From Fonticula-like sp. SCN 57-25 (lineage: Eukaryota > Nucleariida > Rotosphaerida): a DNA stretch of 33,955 nt. The notes below the pieces were generated by a model. The model was not told the DNA's origin, did no database searches, and worked only from the letters and a program-made list of their open reading frames with translations. The position numbers and the translations under genes are program-made. The stretch's first letter is position 1; each line of letters opens with the position of its first letter. The stretch lies in NCBI GenBank assembly GCA_001724245.1, contig MEDX01000094.1:1-33955 (forward strand), in the 5' to 3' direction. Positions 19,029 through 28,424 of the stretch are shown here, piece after piece.

Positions 19029-20023
19029 TTAGAAACGCTGGAGTCGCTTGAGGCGCTGCAAACACGTGAACGACTTTGGCTCGCTGCTTGCCGACACTGC
19101 GCCCTCTTCAGCGTCCGTGGCGCCGTCCTTTTTAAAGAAAGACGTGATGGACTGTACCTGCGGGTCGGCCTCTGCCTGGTCCTGCTGCTGCTGCTCGAAC
19201 CACTCGACGTCGACGCCCTTCTTTTGCAGCAGCGTGGTGCACGTTGACCAGCTAAAGCGGATGAGGCGCGGGAACCCAAACACGCGGTCAATGTTTTCGG
19301 CGAGCCACGCGACGGTGGCCGGGTCGCTCGGGTACCCGGACCCGAACGCGCGGCTGGGCTCGGCGGCCATCTTCTCGGCGAACGCCCAGCGGCGCAGGAC
19401 GTCGTCGCGCGTCACCTTGGCGCAGATACTCGCCGCAGAGACGACGGGGTAGAGCGAGTCGGCCTTTTTCGCGACAACGATCTTGCCGATGGCCGGGAAC
19501 CGCTGCTGAAGCTTCTCCTGGTACTTTTTGGGATCGCCGACCGTGTCAACATACACTTCCTGCACATTGACACCGCGGTTCAGCGCGTCGGCGACAAGAG
19601 CAATTGCCGTGTCGTGCGACATCGCGTTAAGGTTGTAGTTGACGCGGCCAAGCATCCACCGCGAAATGTCCTGCGGCATCAGAACCTTGACCGTATACCC
19701 AACAAAGTCACTGTTGTCCTTGACCTTGTCAAAGAGCCCATCGCGTTCCTCCTCGGTAAGCTTTTTCGAGTCTATGGCGGCAAGTATAAGCAAGATCATT
19801 CGCAGGGTACGGTCGGCATCGTACCGTCAAAGCCAATGCTCTTAATGTCGGGCAGGCGGGACACCGGGCTGTAGCAGATGCCGTACACCATCGGGCCGAG
19901 GACCGGCCCGCGCCCAGCCTCGTCAATGCCCAGCATGCATGGTTCCTTGAACACGGGCGTCGCAGCGTCGTGGCTTCCAAGAACGTAGGACTCGGCCCAG
20001 CTCGACGTCCCAAATGGCGCCAT
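19029..20023 (-). CDS. RNASEH2A: Ribonuclease H2 catalytic subunit A
   Basis: Exons 20023-19825 and 19771-19029 encode 313 aa; intron 53 nt (GTACGA...CATAG). RNase H2 removes ribonucleotides misincorporated in DNA and degrades RNA-DNA hybrids. Active-site carboxylates are present: D34 and E35 in [17 protein letters not shown], the Asp of VYVDTVGDP, and the Asp of [22 protein letters not shown]; the GR of DEAGRG and the conserved Tyr are also there. Splicing gives [12 protein letters not shown], the family sequence. After the catalytic domain comes a Q-rich segment and [10 protein letters not shown], a PCNA-binding (PIP) type peptide with V in place of the first Q. In humans that peptide is on subunit B. 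It shares a 160-bp divergent promoter with CENP-C carrying two E2F-type motifs. Confidence 0.95.
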
Positions 20024-20059
20024 TCACGGCGATGCAGAGGCCGTTCAAACAGTGGATTC

Positions 20060-20069
20060 GGCGGGAAAA
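20060..20069 (-). promoter_or_regulatory. E2F/MBF-type site 1 (TTTTCCCGCC) of RNASEH2A/CENP-C promoter
   Basis: GGCGGGAAAA on the plus strand, 37 bp upstream of the RNASEH2A ATG and 115 bp upstream of the CENP-C ATG. It matches the E2F-DP consensus TTTSSCGC. Confidence 0.55.
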
Positions 20070-20090
20070 TGCGTGAAATATCAAAAGTGT

Positions 20091-20100
20091 GGCGGGAAAA
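20091..20100 (-). promoter_or_regulatory. E2F/MBF-type site 2 (TTTTCCCGCC) of RNASEH2A/CENP-C promoter
   Basis: A second identical 10-mer, in the same orientation, 31 bp from site 1. Pairs of such sites are typical of genes expressed at G1/S. Confidence 0.55.
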
Positions 20101-20108
20101 CGAGCCAA

Positions 20109-20130
20109 TCACGTGAGGATCATCACGTGA
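20109..20130. promoter_or_regulatory. Two TCACGTGA palindromes in the RNASEH2A/CENP-C promoter
   Basis: TCACGTGA at 20109-20116 and 20123-20130, 14 bp centre to centre; a CCAAT box (20105-20109) overlaps the first. TCACGTGA is a bHLH-zipper target (USF/TFE class, yeast Cbf1). Confidence 0.5.
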
Positions 20131-20183
20131 CCAGGACGCAAACCGTTAGCTGCATCGCTGTAGAATCGTGCGTTGGTCGAGCC

Positions 20184-22328
20184 ATGCAGAGGAATAAAGT
20201 ACGGCGCATGTTGCTTTGCGCGTGCATGTATGTTTTACTTACACATTTTTGATTACAGAAGCCGCGCGAAAGCACGGTGCTTAATCAGCTTCCCGGGATG
20301 CTCGGTCAGCGTGGTCGGTGCGCATCCTGAGCGCACATTGGCGCCGTGTACTCACTCTTTGTGCGTCGATCGAACAGGCGGACGGGCGTTGCGGTCAAGG
20401 AGGATGTTAAGAAGGACGACGATGGGATGGACAATGTGGACGATTTCTGGGGCGGAAACACTCCCGCCAAGTCTGCCTCTGACATGGACGTTGACGATGG
20501 TCGTACGTGCTCATGCGGCGGTGTGCGCTGATTCGAGTGCTTACACCTGTCATTTTAGCCGTTTCTCCGTCGCCAATGGGCCACTATAGCGATAGCGAAG
20601 TCGAGGCGCCGCCCAGCATGGCTGCGCCCTCCCCTCGCAGGGCCGCGCCCGTTGTTCGGTCGCCCATGCGCCCCCTTGTGGAGCCGGCGGTGCCCGATAC
20701 GCCACCGACGCCACCGCTACCGCAGCTCAACCTTGACAAGCGCAACAGCCCCGCAAAGAAGCAGCGGAAGGCGCCGGCCCCGATCGAGGAGGACGAGTAC
20801 GAGGACGACGAGCCGATCGTACTGAGCTCAAAGAAGCCGCGCGCGACGGGGAAGCGGGCGGCAGCCGCCGACGCGGACGATTTCGACGACGATGATGACG
20901 ACGATGGTGGCAAGGTGTTTACGCTGGGCGAGGCTGGCTCGAAGCCGCGCGCCACAGGGCCACCGAAGAAGGCGCCCAAGGCGGAGAAGGCCCCCAAAGC
21001 AGAAAAGCCCAAGGCCGAAAAGCCGGCCAAGAAGGAGCCTGCGCCCAAGAAGGGGAAAGAAAAGAAGGGCTGGTCGGGACGCGCTTACGAGGAGGAGATG
21101 CCTGAGGATGCAGCGCCCGAGGAGCCCGCCGCCGCTCCCATTGCCGCTCCTGCCGCCGCACCTGTCCCCACCCCCGCCCCTGCTCCTGTTCCCGCCCCTG
21201 CTCCCGTTCCTGCTGCTGCCGCTTCACCGCCGCGCCCCAAGGCCAAGCCGCGCAAATCTGTCTCTTTCCCAAAGAAGATTGCTGCGCTGTCAGACGACGA
21301 GGAGCAGCAGGAGGAGCAGCGGGAAGACGAGCACGAGGAGGAGGCGCACCAGGACGGCGCGCTGGCCGAGCGTGCTGCGTCCGGCCGCGGCGGTCGCGTC
21401 CGCATCCCCCCTCAGCGTTTCTGGATGAATGAGCACCCGGTGTACCGCCGGCGCGAATCGGGCACGTTCCTCTTGCCATCGCTGGTGGACATTACAAGCC
21501 CGACGGTGCCGCGCGGCGGCAGTGCGGTGGAGACGAAGCGGAGGCGCAAGCAGGCTGGGTCCAAGCGCGCCCGCCGTGACGAGGACGAAGATGAGGATGA
21601 CAGCGAGGAGGCGTCGAGCGCCGGCAGGAGAGCGCCGGCTGCGACCAGCAAGGCAAAGGCGAGCCGCCGGCGCGTGGTGGCGGACGAAGAGTCATCAGAG
21701 GAGGAGGCGGCGCCGAACCACGACGACTCGTACTCGGAAGAAGACACGCCGCCAAAGGCGGCTGCGGCGCGTCGTCGTGGCAGTGCAGGCGCCGCGTCCA
21801 TTGCCGTTGGGCAGAACACACAGGCGCTTGCAGCGGAACTCGGACGAGCTGGCTTCCAGACGCGGGCGCCCATGTTTGAGGCGCCCGGGATGGCCAAACC
21901 GATGCGGCTGGCGATCCCGCTCGAGATGCACCAGCTGCGCGTGGTGAAGAGCGGAGGGTTCCAGATGGCGCAGGGGCTCGAGCAGGGGCCGGCGACGACG
22001 GGCTTGCTCGTGCTGCCCACGCGCGGCACAAAGCCGTCGCGCAATACGCGCAGCAATTACAACTTTTTCTTTGTCATCGAGGGCGTCGTCAAGGCAATGA
22101 TCAACGCCGTCGAGTACCAGCTGTTGCCCGGGAGTCAATTCTTTGTCCCACAGAGTACGTAAAGCAGGTGGTGGAGTTGTTATTCCAATGGCTAACGCGC
22201 GCACAGACTGCGACTATGAGCTCACAAATGTCGGGCCGGGCGAGTGCAGGATCAACTACGTCATCATTCGAGGAGGCGCGGGTAACGAGGGCGATACGAC
22301 GGTGCTCAGTGGAGGCCAGGCAAAGTAG
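20184..22328 (+). CDS. CENPC: CENP-C/Mif2 inner kinetochore protein
   Basis: Exons 20184-20198, 20259-20317, 20378-20502, 20559-22154 and 22207-22328 encode 638 aa. CENP-C binds the CENP-A nucleosome and links it to the outer kinetochore. Seen in order: N-terminal Mif2 motif (GRRRTGVAVKEDVKKDDDGMDNVDDFW), complete only after splicing exons 2 and 3; long disordered acidic and Lys/Ala/Pro-rich stretches; the CENP-C motif near 345-363 (GRVRIPPQRFWMN...YRRR), which contacts CENP-A and H2A/H2B; and a C-terminal cupin dimerisation domain (about 505-635; LVLPTRGTKPSR, NYNFFFVIEG, LLPGSQFFVPQN). The first exon contributes only 15 coding bases, so the exact start is the least certain point. The third donor could be at 20499 or 20503; the latter matches the local consensus. 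Confidence 0.92.
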
Positions 22329-22529
22329 ACGCTCAGTTTTCCCGCTTGTTTCATTTGTGCTGCTGTACTTGTGTCTGTTTTGAATGTAATACCTTTGTCC
22401 AATGTCCTTTAAGGTGCATTTGGGCATGCTGTATTTCGTCTGTGTGCTGCAATATTACGACATGTTTTATTCACTTGACCAAAAGCACACAGACTGATGG
22501 TGCAGAGCAAGGGAGCCTAAAATACAATG

Positions 22530-23279
22530 CTACAGGTTGAGGGAGGGGATGTCGGACGGCGGCTGTTGTAGCCGGACGCGCTCGAGCACAAACGGCGACT
22601 CGACCGACGGCGGGATAAGCGTCCTGTATGATGCGAGGCGGTCTTCCAAAGACTTGACGCGCGACAGCATCTCCTGCGCAAGCGCTGGCGCGGGCACGTC
22701 GGGCGCCATCCCTGACCGAGGCCTGGGCCCGTCAGAGTCGGAGGTGGTTTTGGCGCGAAGAGCGAGGACCTCCTGGTGCATGTCACCCAGCTCGTCACGG
22801 ACGCGCTGCAACTCCCCAATAAGAACATTCTTCTCCTCTAGGTCTTCCTCGAGCAGCGCTGTTCTCTCCAGTAGCCGCCCATAGCGCCCTTCAATTTCGC
22901 CGAGGGAGGATGCCGCCACGCGCTCGGCCCGCTCCAGATCGTCGTTCTGCTGCTCCAGTTCCCGGAAGCGACGGCGGAGGTCGTCCAGCTGGGCGGACGC
23001 CTCTGACACCTGCGACTCGAGTGTAAAGATATGCTGCCGCGAGGACTCTCGCGTCTGCTGAAGGCGCTGCTGGAGGTCGCCGTTCTCCGCCTCAAGCTTG
23101 TGGCAGCGCGACGTGACTTCCTGAAGCTTTAGCGTCGTGCGCGTCATCTCTGCCTCCATCTCCTCTTCGAGCTCGCGGCTCTGCTCTTGGTAGTCTTCAA
23201 AGTTTGTCTGGGATTCCTCAAGCTGCGCGCGAAGCGACTCGGCCTCGCGCCGCCAGTGATCCGCGTCGCCGTTCGTCAT
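22530..23279 (-). CDS. NDE1: NudE/NDE1-NDEL1 family dynein regulator
   Basis: A single exon encodes 249 aa. NudE proteins bind LIS1 and dynein intermediate chain at centrosomes, kinetochores and nuclear envelope. The first 170 residues form one long coiled coil, beginning HWRREAESLRAQLEESQTNFEDYQEQSRELEEEMEAEM, the NudE signature (YW...E..LR.EL.E.QE.SRELE.ELE). The later segment ERAERVAASSLGEIEGRYGRLLER, then LLEEDLEEKNVLIGELQRVRDEL, is the LIS1-binding half. The C-terminus is shorter than in vertebrate NDE1 and ends with a Pro-rich tail. ATG 23279 is preferred since an upstream frame-start is a non-ATG codon. It is divergent from CABIN1 with 119 bp between the start codons. Confidence 0.9.
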   Translation of the reverse strand: MTNGDADHWRREAESLRAQLEESQTNFEDYQEQSRELEEEMEAEMTRTTLKLQEVTSRCHKLEAENGDLQQRLQQTRESSRQHIFTLESQVSEASAQLDDLRRRFRELEQQNDDLERAERVAASSLGEIEGRYGRLLERTALLEEDLEEKNVLIGELQRVRDELGDMHQEVLALRAKTTSDSDGPRPRSGMAPDVPAPALAQEMLSRVKSLEDRLASYRTLIPPSVESPFVLERVRLQQPPSDIPSLNL

Positions 23280-23333
23280 GGCAGGCAGTGCAGCAACCAG
23301 CAACCGTCACAACGTTTGACTCACAATGCAATA

Positions 23334-23349
23334 TGCAAACCAGTTTGCA
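23334..23349. repeat. Palindrome TGCAAAC-CA-GTTTGCA in the NDE1/CABIN1 divergent promoter
   Basis: Perfect seven-base arms (23334-23340 and 23343-23349) with a two-base centre, near the middle of the 119-bp region between two divergent start codons. Its symmetry suits a dimeric regulator acting on both genes. Confidence 0.45.
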
Positions 23350-23398
23350 ATTGCACGCGCGCTTTTTGATTCATCGCCGCGAGCGGGCCGAGGCAGCG

Positions 23399-26300
23399 AT
23401 GGTACGTTCGGTCCCTGGCGTCGGATCGGTTTGCTAACGCTCGTGTGGTAGCTGCGCATCCACGCCATCAATGACTCGGATGACCCAACACTTTTGGGTC
23501 CGGCCGTTAAGCGCGATGAGCTGGAGTTTCAAGTGGAAGTGCTGCAGGAGGATTACCGCCGGGCGACCCTTGTCCACAAGCGCTTTGTCGATAATCGCGC
23601 GCTCGTGAGCTTGAAGGATGTTCGCATAGAATATGAAAAGGTGTTGGCGCGTTCAATTGTTGAGCACGAGGTACGCATGCTGCAGTTCGACGGGTCATTC
23701 TGACGCACGGTGACTAGGATTTGCGAAAGGCGCTTTTCGACATGCGCGCGCGCGTCCTATTCCTCACCTATCGCAATCTCGGCCGTCTGCACGAGGACGA
23801 AGGCCGCAACGCCGATGCGCTAGAGTACTACATTCAGGCGTCCGTCCACGATCCCGAAGACGGCACCACCTGGTCCAAGGTCGGCCGCCTGGCGCTGCTG
23901 ACGGGCCGCTGGCGCCTAGCGCGCGCCGCATACGAGCAGGGCATTTCCGTCGCGCCGCGGCACCCAATGCTTCGCCAAGGGCTCCTGAACGTTTTGCGCG
24001 TGCTTGATGATGTTGTGGCGCTAAAGGCAGCAGAGTCGCTTCTCTCCATAGAGGCGGGCGACGGTGACCCGGAGGAGACACCCGAGGAGCAGCTATACAC
24101 GGTTCCGGTGATGTTTCGCGAGCGTCCGATGGCAAATCCTGAGCTCGCCCCGTTCAAGGCCCGGCGGCGGCTGGATGTTGCGGCGATGCGGCGGGCGGCG
24201 GAGCAGTCACGCGGGAAGCGCCGGTCGCTTGTGCTGGACCACGCGACCTTTGTCGGCCTCGGGCAGCTCCTGATCCGCACCTTTATGGAGCTGGAACGGT
24301 CAACGTCCGATATTGCGCAGGCGCGCGTGACTGTGCGCACACAGTCCGTATCGACGGATCTTCAGCTTTTCTCCGCCAAGGGCCGCCCTTCGTCGATGCT
24401 GTCGGCGGCGGACGTCCCCTCGAGCGACGGCGACGCGCGCTCGCCCTCGCCCGAGCCCGACGAGCCCGCATCGTCATCGAATGGAGCAACGCGCAAGAGG
24501 AGGGCGCCCGTAGACTTTGCCAGCATGTCGCGCAAGTCTTCGCGGGTTCAGGCAAAGTCTTCCGATGAAGAGAGGCGGCGGCGCCTCGCAGAGGTGCAAG
24601 AGGACGTCCGGCCGCTGCTGGAGTGGTTTCTGGGGCTGGCGGGGACGAGCGAGGGGCAGGACGAGGCCGAGGTTATCCCGCTCATTCACTGCTTCAGGAG
24701 AGCAATTGCGTCGCCCGAGCTGCTCGTCGACGAAGCAAACGGCCCAGTGTCGGCGGCCGCGCGTGACAGCTCTTCATCGGCAGCTTCAACGGGGGCGCTG
24801 CCGCGCAGGAACCCCGTGGCATTTAAGGACCTGCAGCGGCGTAAGGAGCGCGCTGGTTTCGCCGAGCTGCCGGACGGCGGCGTGGACGACACGGCCGTGA
24901 ACGAGTTCCTGCAGTCGATGGCGGGGCGGTACAGCATCCTAGACCTCATGTCATCGCTGCTGACCCACCTGACGGGCGACTATGGAAATCACTTTTGGGG
25001 CAGTTCGCCGACGCTCTACGGCGTTGTGATGACGCTGCATCGGATTGTGGACGGGTCGCTGCGCGCAAGGATAGACAGACTTGTGTTTGAACTTTTGGAG
25101 AACGTTGACATGGGTGAGCAGGAGAGGGCGCCGTTGCTACGTGAAGCGCATGCGCTGTTCAATCACTGCCTCGTGCTGTACGAGATTGCGCTGTGCGGCA
25201 CGACGGTCGTCGACGCGCGTCATTTGGAGGCCGCCCTTGTTGCGCTCATGGCCGCAATCCCCATCACTGATGCCGAGCGTGTGCGCTTTTTCTGGCTTAA
25301 CGCGCGACACTGCGAGGTTGCTGGCGACAGGAAGGGATCGCTCTCGTCCATTGCGTTATGCCGCGTGATTTTGCCGCGGCTGACGGAGCGCGTCGCATTT
25401 GCCAACTGCCCCGACATTGATGTGCTTACCCTGGAGAACGTTGATCTGACGTCGGTGGTTGACGGCGCACCGCTTTCGCTGCCTGACCTCGAGCTGGTAG
25501 CGCAGATTGACCTGCGCACCTGCGCGAGGCATCTTCAAGAGATTCTCGAGCGCCCAACAGTGGAGAATATGCTGGGCATTCTCCGCGCGCTAGACGGCGT
25601 CTTTGCCAAGCTGGCGGCGGCGTCGAACGCGTCGTTCAGCGAGCTTGTCGAGATGCTGAGCGCGGACGGCGACGAGCGAGACCAGTTTTTGCACAATGTT
25701 TTGTCCATTGCGGTCATGTCGTACGAGACGGCGCGACTGGCGAGTGCGTCCACCGCGCCGCCAAAGGGGCCCCGCGCTGGTGGTGCGCGCGCGCCGCCAC
25801 CATCGTCTGACAAGGCATCCGGTGCGCCTGGCCTTCCCGTCTTGCTTCACGCGTCGTCGCGCATCCGCTCGCACCCCGTTATCCAGCTGCTCGCCAGCGC
25901 GTCGTCGCAGTGCCGCTCGATACTGTGCAACGCGTGGCTCGTCCTGCACCGCCTCTGCGCCACGATTGGCTCGTTTGGCGGCCTTTCTGGCGACCCACCG
26001 GGCTTTGTGTCGGTGCCACTGGAGGAATGCGCGCCGAGCGTACGGCTTCTCGCCCTGGCGCACGGCGTCCTGGGTCCCGCGGGCGCCTGTACTTTTGACG
26101 GCGGCGGTCTGCTCGCGTACTCGTGGGGTGTGATTGACGCTGCAATTCGGGAGGCGACCGGCGAAGAGACGAGGGTGGCGCTAATTGACGCGCGACGCCA
26201 GATGGTCGTGTGCTTGTACGGCCTTCTTGAGACGCCGCTGGCGGAGCTGGACGAGAGTGATATGAAGTCGGTGTCGCGGCATTCTTGCGAGTGCCACCGC

Positions 26301-28255
26301 AAGCTCGACGAGGCGGCGGCGGCGGACGTCTTCAAGCGGCTTTTCCAGGGCCTGTCGCATGACGCTGACCTCAACATGATCGACTCGCTTATTCTGCAGC
26401 ATGTGCAGCGGCAGACGCCCGTACCCGAGCAGCTCGTTCTCACCGCAGCAACGTGGAAAAAGTGGCTCTTTGACGAGCGGATCGAAGCTGGCGCGCTGGC
26501 AAAGCCGCTGACCCCCCCGGGCGTGGTGGGCGTAGACGAGATGCCTCAAGTACTGCAAGATCTATTTTTCGTGCGCGCGTGGGACCTCAAGACGTACAAG
26601 GAGATCAGCAGCGAGCTCTTTGACCATCTGCTGTGCGATGTCGTGCTCAATCCCGACCGCGCTGCCTCGTGGATGACTATCGCAGAGTACTCGTATGTGT
26701 ACTCGTCGCAGCGGCTGCACGGCGCCGATCAGGCGTCAGAGCTCACCGACGAGTTTTCCACCGTCGTCGATCACTTGATTGTGCGATACTTTGTTTGTGT
26801 CTGTGTGGTTTTGCTCATAATTTTGTGTTTCTTTATAGCTCGGTCTGCGCGCGTTTCAGCATGCAGCCAGCCAGTTCCCCGAGGCGTGCGCTGCACAGGA
26901 GAATTTTTGGGCGCAGTACGGCGTGCTTGTCCACCTTCTTGCCTCGAACCCGATCTGGGCATATGTGTGCCAGGCGGAAAAGCCGGCGCTTTCGCAGGTG
27001 CACCGCAACGACATGCTACACTATGCGCTCGCGGTATACAAGCGCGCAATGGGCGCAGGCGAAGTCGGGCACGAGTACGCGCTTGAGCTTTCTAAATAGC
27101 GATTTGCTGACACAAATTTTCAGGGTGCTGCTGAGCGCGTGCCGACTCACTGAAAAGCTTAATCGTGAGACGCCCCAGGTGTTCATTGACATGTACGCCG
27201 AGCACTTGAATGACGTGCGTATCGGCAAGGAGATCCGGACGCGCCTGATTCTGAGCCTCGCGCGGCTGTGCTGCGCCGAGCCGCCGCAGCTTGAGCTTGT
27301 GCGCGAGACATACGTGCTCCATATTGATCCCGACGCTGTTCCCGACGAGCCGATTGCGGAGGTTATTCTGCGTCGTTTGACCCAAATGATGCCGTCGGGC
27401 GTCAAGGAAGCCCGCGACGCGCACCGCCTGCCGTACCGCTCCGCGATGCTGCTGATGCACCTGGGTCGCTGGGCCGAGGCACAGGAGCGCCTTCTCGTGA
27501 TCATGCTGCCGCGCCGCGGCAACGTCGGGCCGACGATGCGCGCGATCAACAGCTGGGACGCCTACGGCAAGTACTTGTGCTACTCGGAAAAGTACACGCG
27601 GCTGCTGCTCGGCCTGCTGCAGCACAACGGCGATATCGCGCGCCTTGCCGAGTGCGTCGCGCGCCTCTCGCGCAAGCCGCTCGACATCCTTAACGTAGGC
27701 CCGCTGCGCGCCCTCGCGGTCAAGCGATACGTAATGGCGTTGCGCACCACGTTGCTGGCCGACACGCAGCCAGTGGACTTGCCTTTACTTCCGGCCGACG
27801 TCGTTCTGCATCATCGCTCGACCGACAGCGCGCTGGCGCAGTACTACGAGGCGCTGACGTGTCTCGCGCGCGAGTACACGGAAGGGGACGAGGAGGTTGG
27901 TGATGCGCTGAAAGCTCTCTACTTTGCACTTTGCGCGAGGCTGCCGGCGACGCAGGACGGGCCGCGGCTAGAGGGCGTGACGCCGCTGCAGGCCGCGCTC
28001 GAGGTGGGTCGTGCGAATCCAAAGCCAGGAAGGCGGGCGACGGGCGCCATGTCGGAGCCTATCATATCCGAGGCACCGGCGTCGGATGCGCCCGCGGCGC
28101 CCGACCAGACGGATGCGCCCGCGGCGGCTGATCAGCAAGATGCGGCTTCGGCGCCAGACCAGGCCGAAGAGCAGGGTGCAACTGGCATTTCTGACGCGCC
28201 AGCCTCCTTGCCTGAGCCGTTGGCGACCCAACTCGACGCTGATATGTTATCATAA
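23399..28255 (+). CDS. CABIN1: CABIN1/Hir3, TPR scaffold of the HIRA histone chaperone complex
   Basis: Exons 23399-23401 (ATG only), 23452-23670, 23718-26780, 26839-27074 and 27124-28255 encode 1550 aa. CABIN1/Hir3 is the large scaffold of the HIRA complex, which deposits H3.3-H4 independently of replication. Seen: N-terminal LRIHAINDS, like the family's start; TPR-type repeats (TYRNLGRLHEDEGRNADALEYYIQASVHDPEDGTTWSKVG and the next unit); a disordered linker with KRRAPVDFASMSRKSSRVQ, matching the conserved RRSxR region; then FLQSMAGRYSILDLMSSLL and helical repeats to about 1470; and an Ala/Asp/Gln-rich tail. It lacks an obvious vertebrate calcineurin-binding C-terminus. Intron 26781-26838, translated, mimics a membrane helix but is removed. 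All junctions keep frame. Confidence 0.87.
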
Positions 28256-28424
28256 ACAGCCGTGTAGGCAAATATTATTTCCATGTAGCTAATGTAATAC
28301 AATTTCATGCCTATTTGTTCAGAAAGGAATTTTGCAATCCATCTGATTTTCTCACGTCATCGCGATCGATTTCCAGTCGATTTCCCGCCAGTTTCCACGA
28401 GGTTCGCCCTCAGCCCACCCAGGC
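28256..28424. promoter_or_regulatory. Spacer between CABIN1 and the fluoride exporter, with an E2F-type core
   Basis: Head-to-tail spacer of 169 bp. TTTCCCGCC (28381-28389) lies 36 bp before the exporter ATG, and the near-repeat CGATTTCCAGTCGATTTCCCGCCAG surrounds it. Functional relevance is uncertain. Confidence 0.3.

Noticed and set aside
26781-26838. Apparent transmembrane helix inside CABIN1
   Set aside because: It is the translation of a 58-nt intron (GTGCGA...TTATAG); removing it joins HLI to LGLRAFQHAA in frame.
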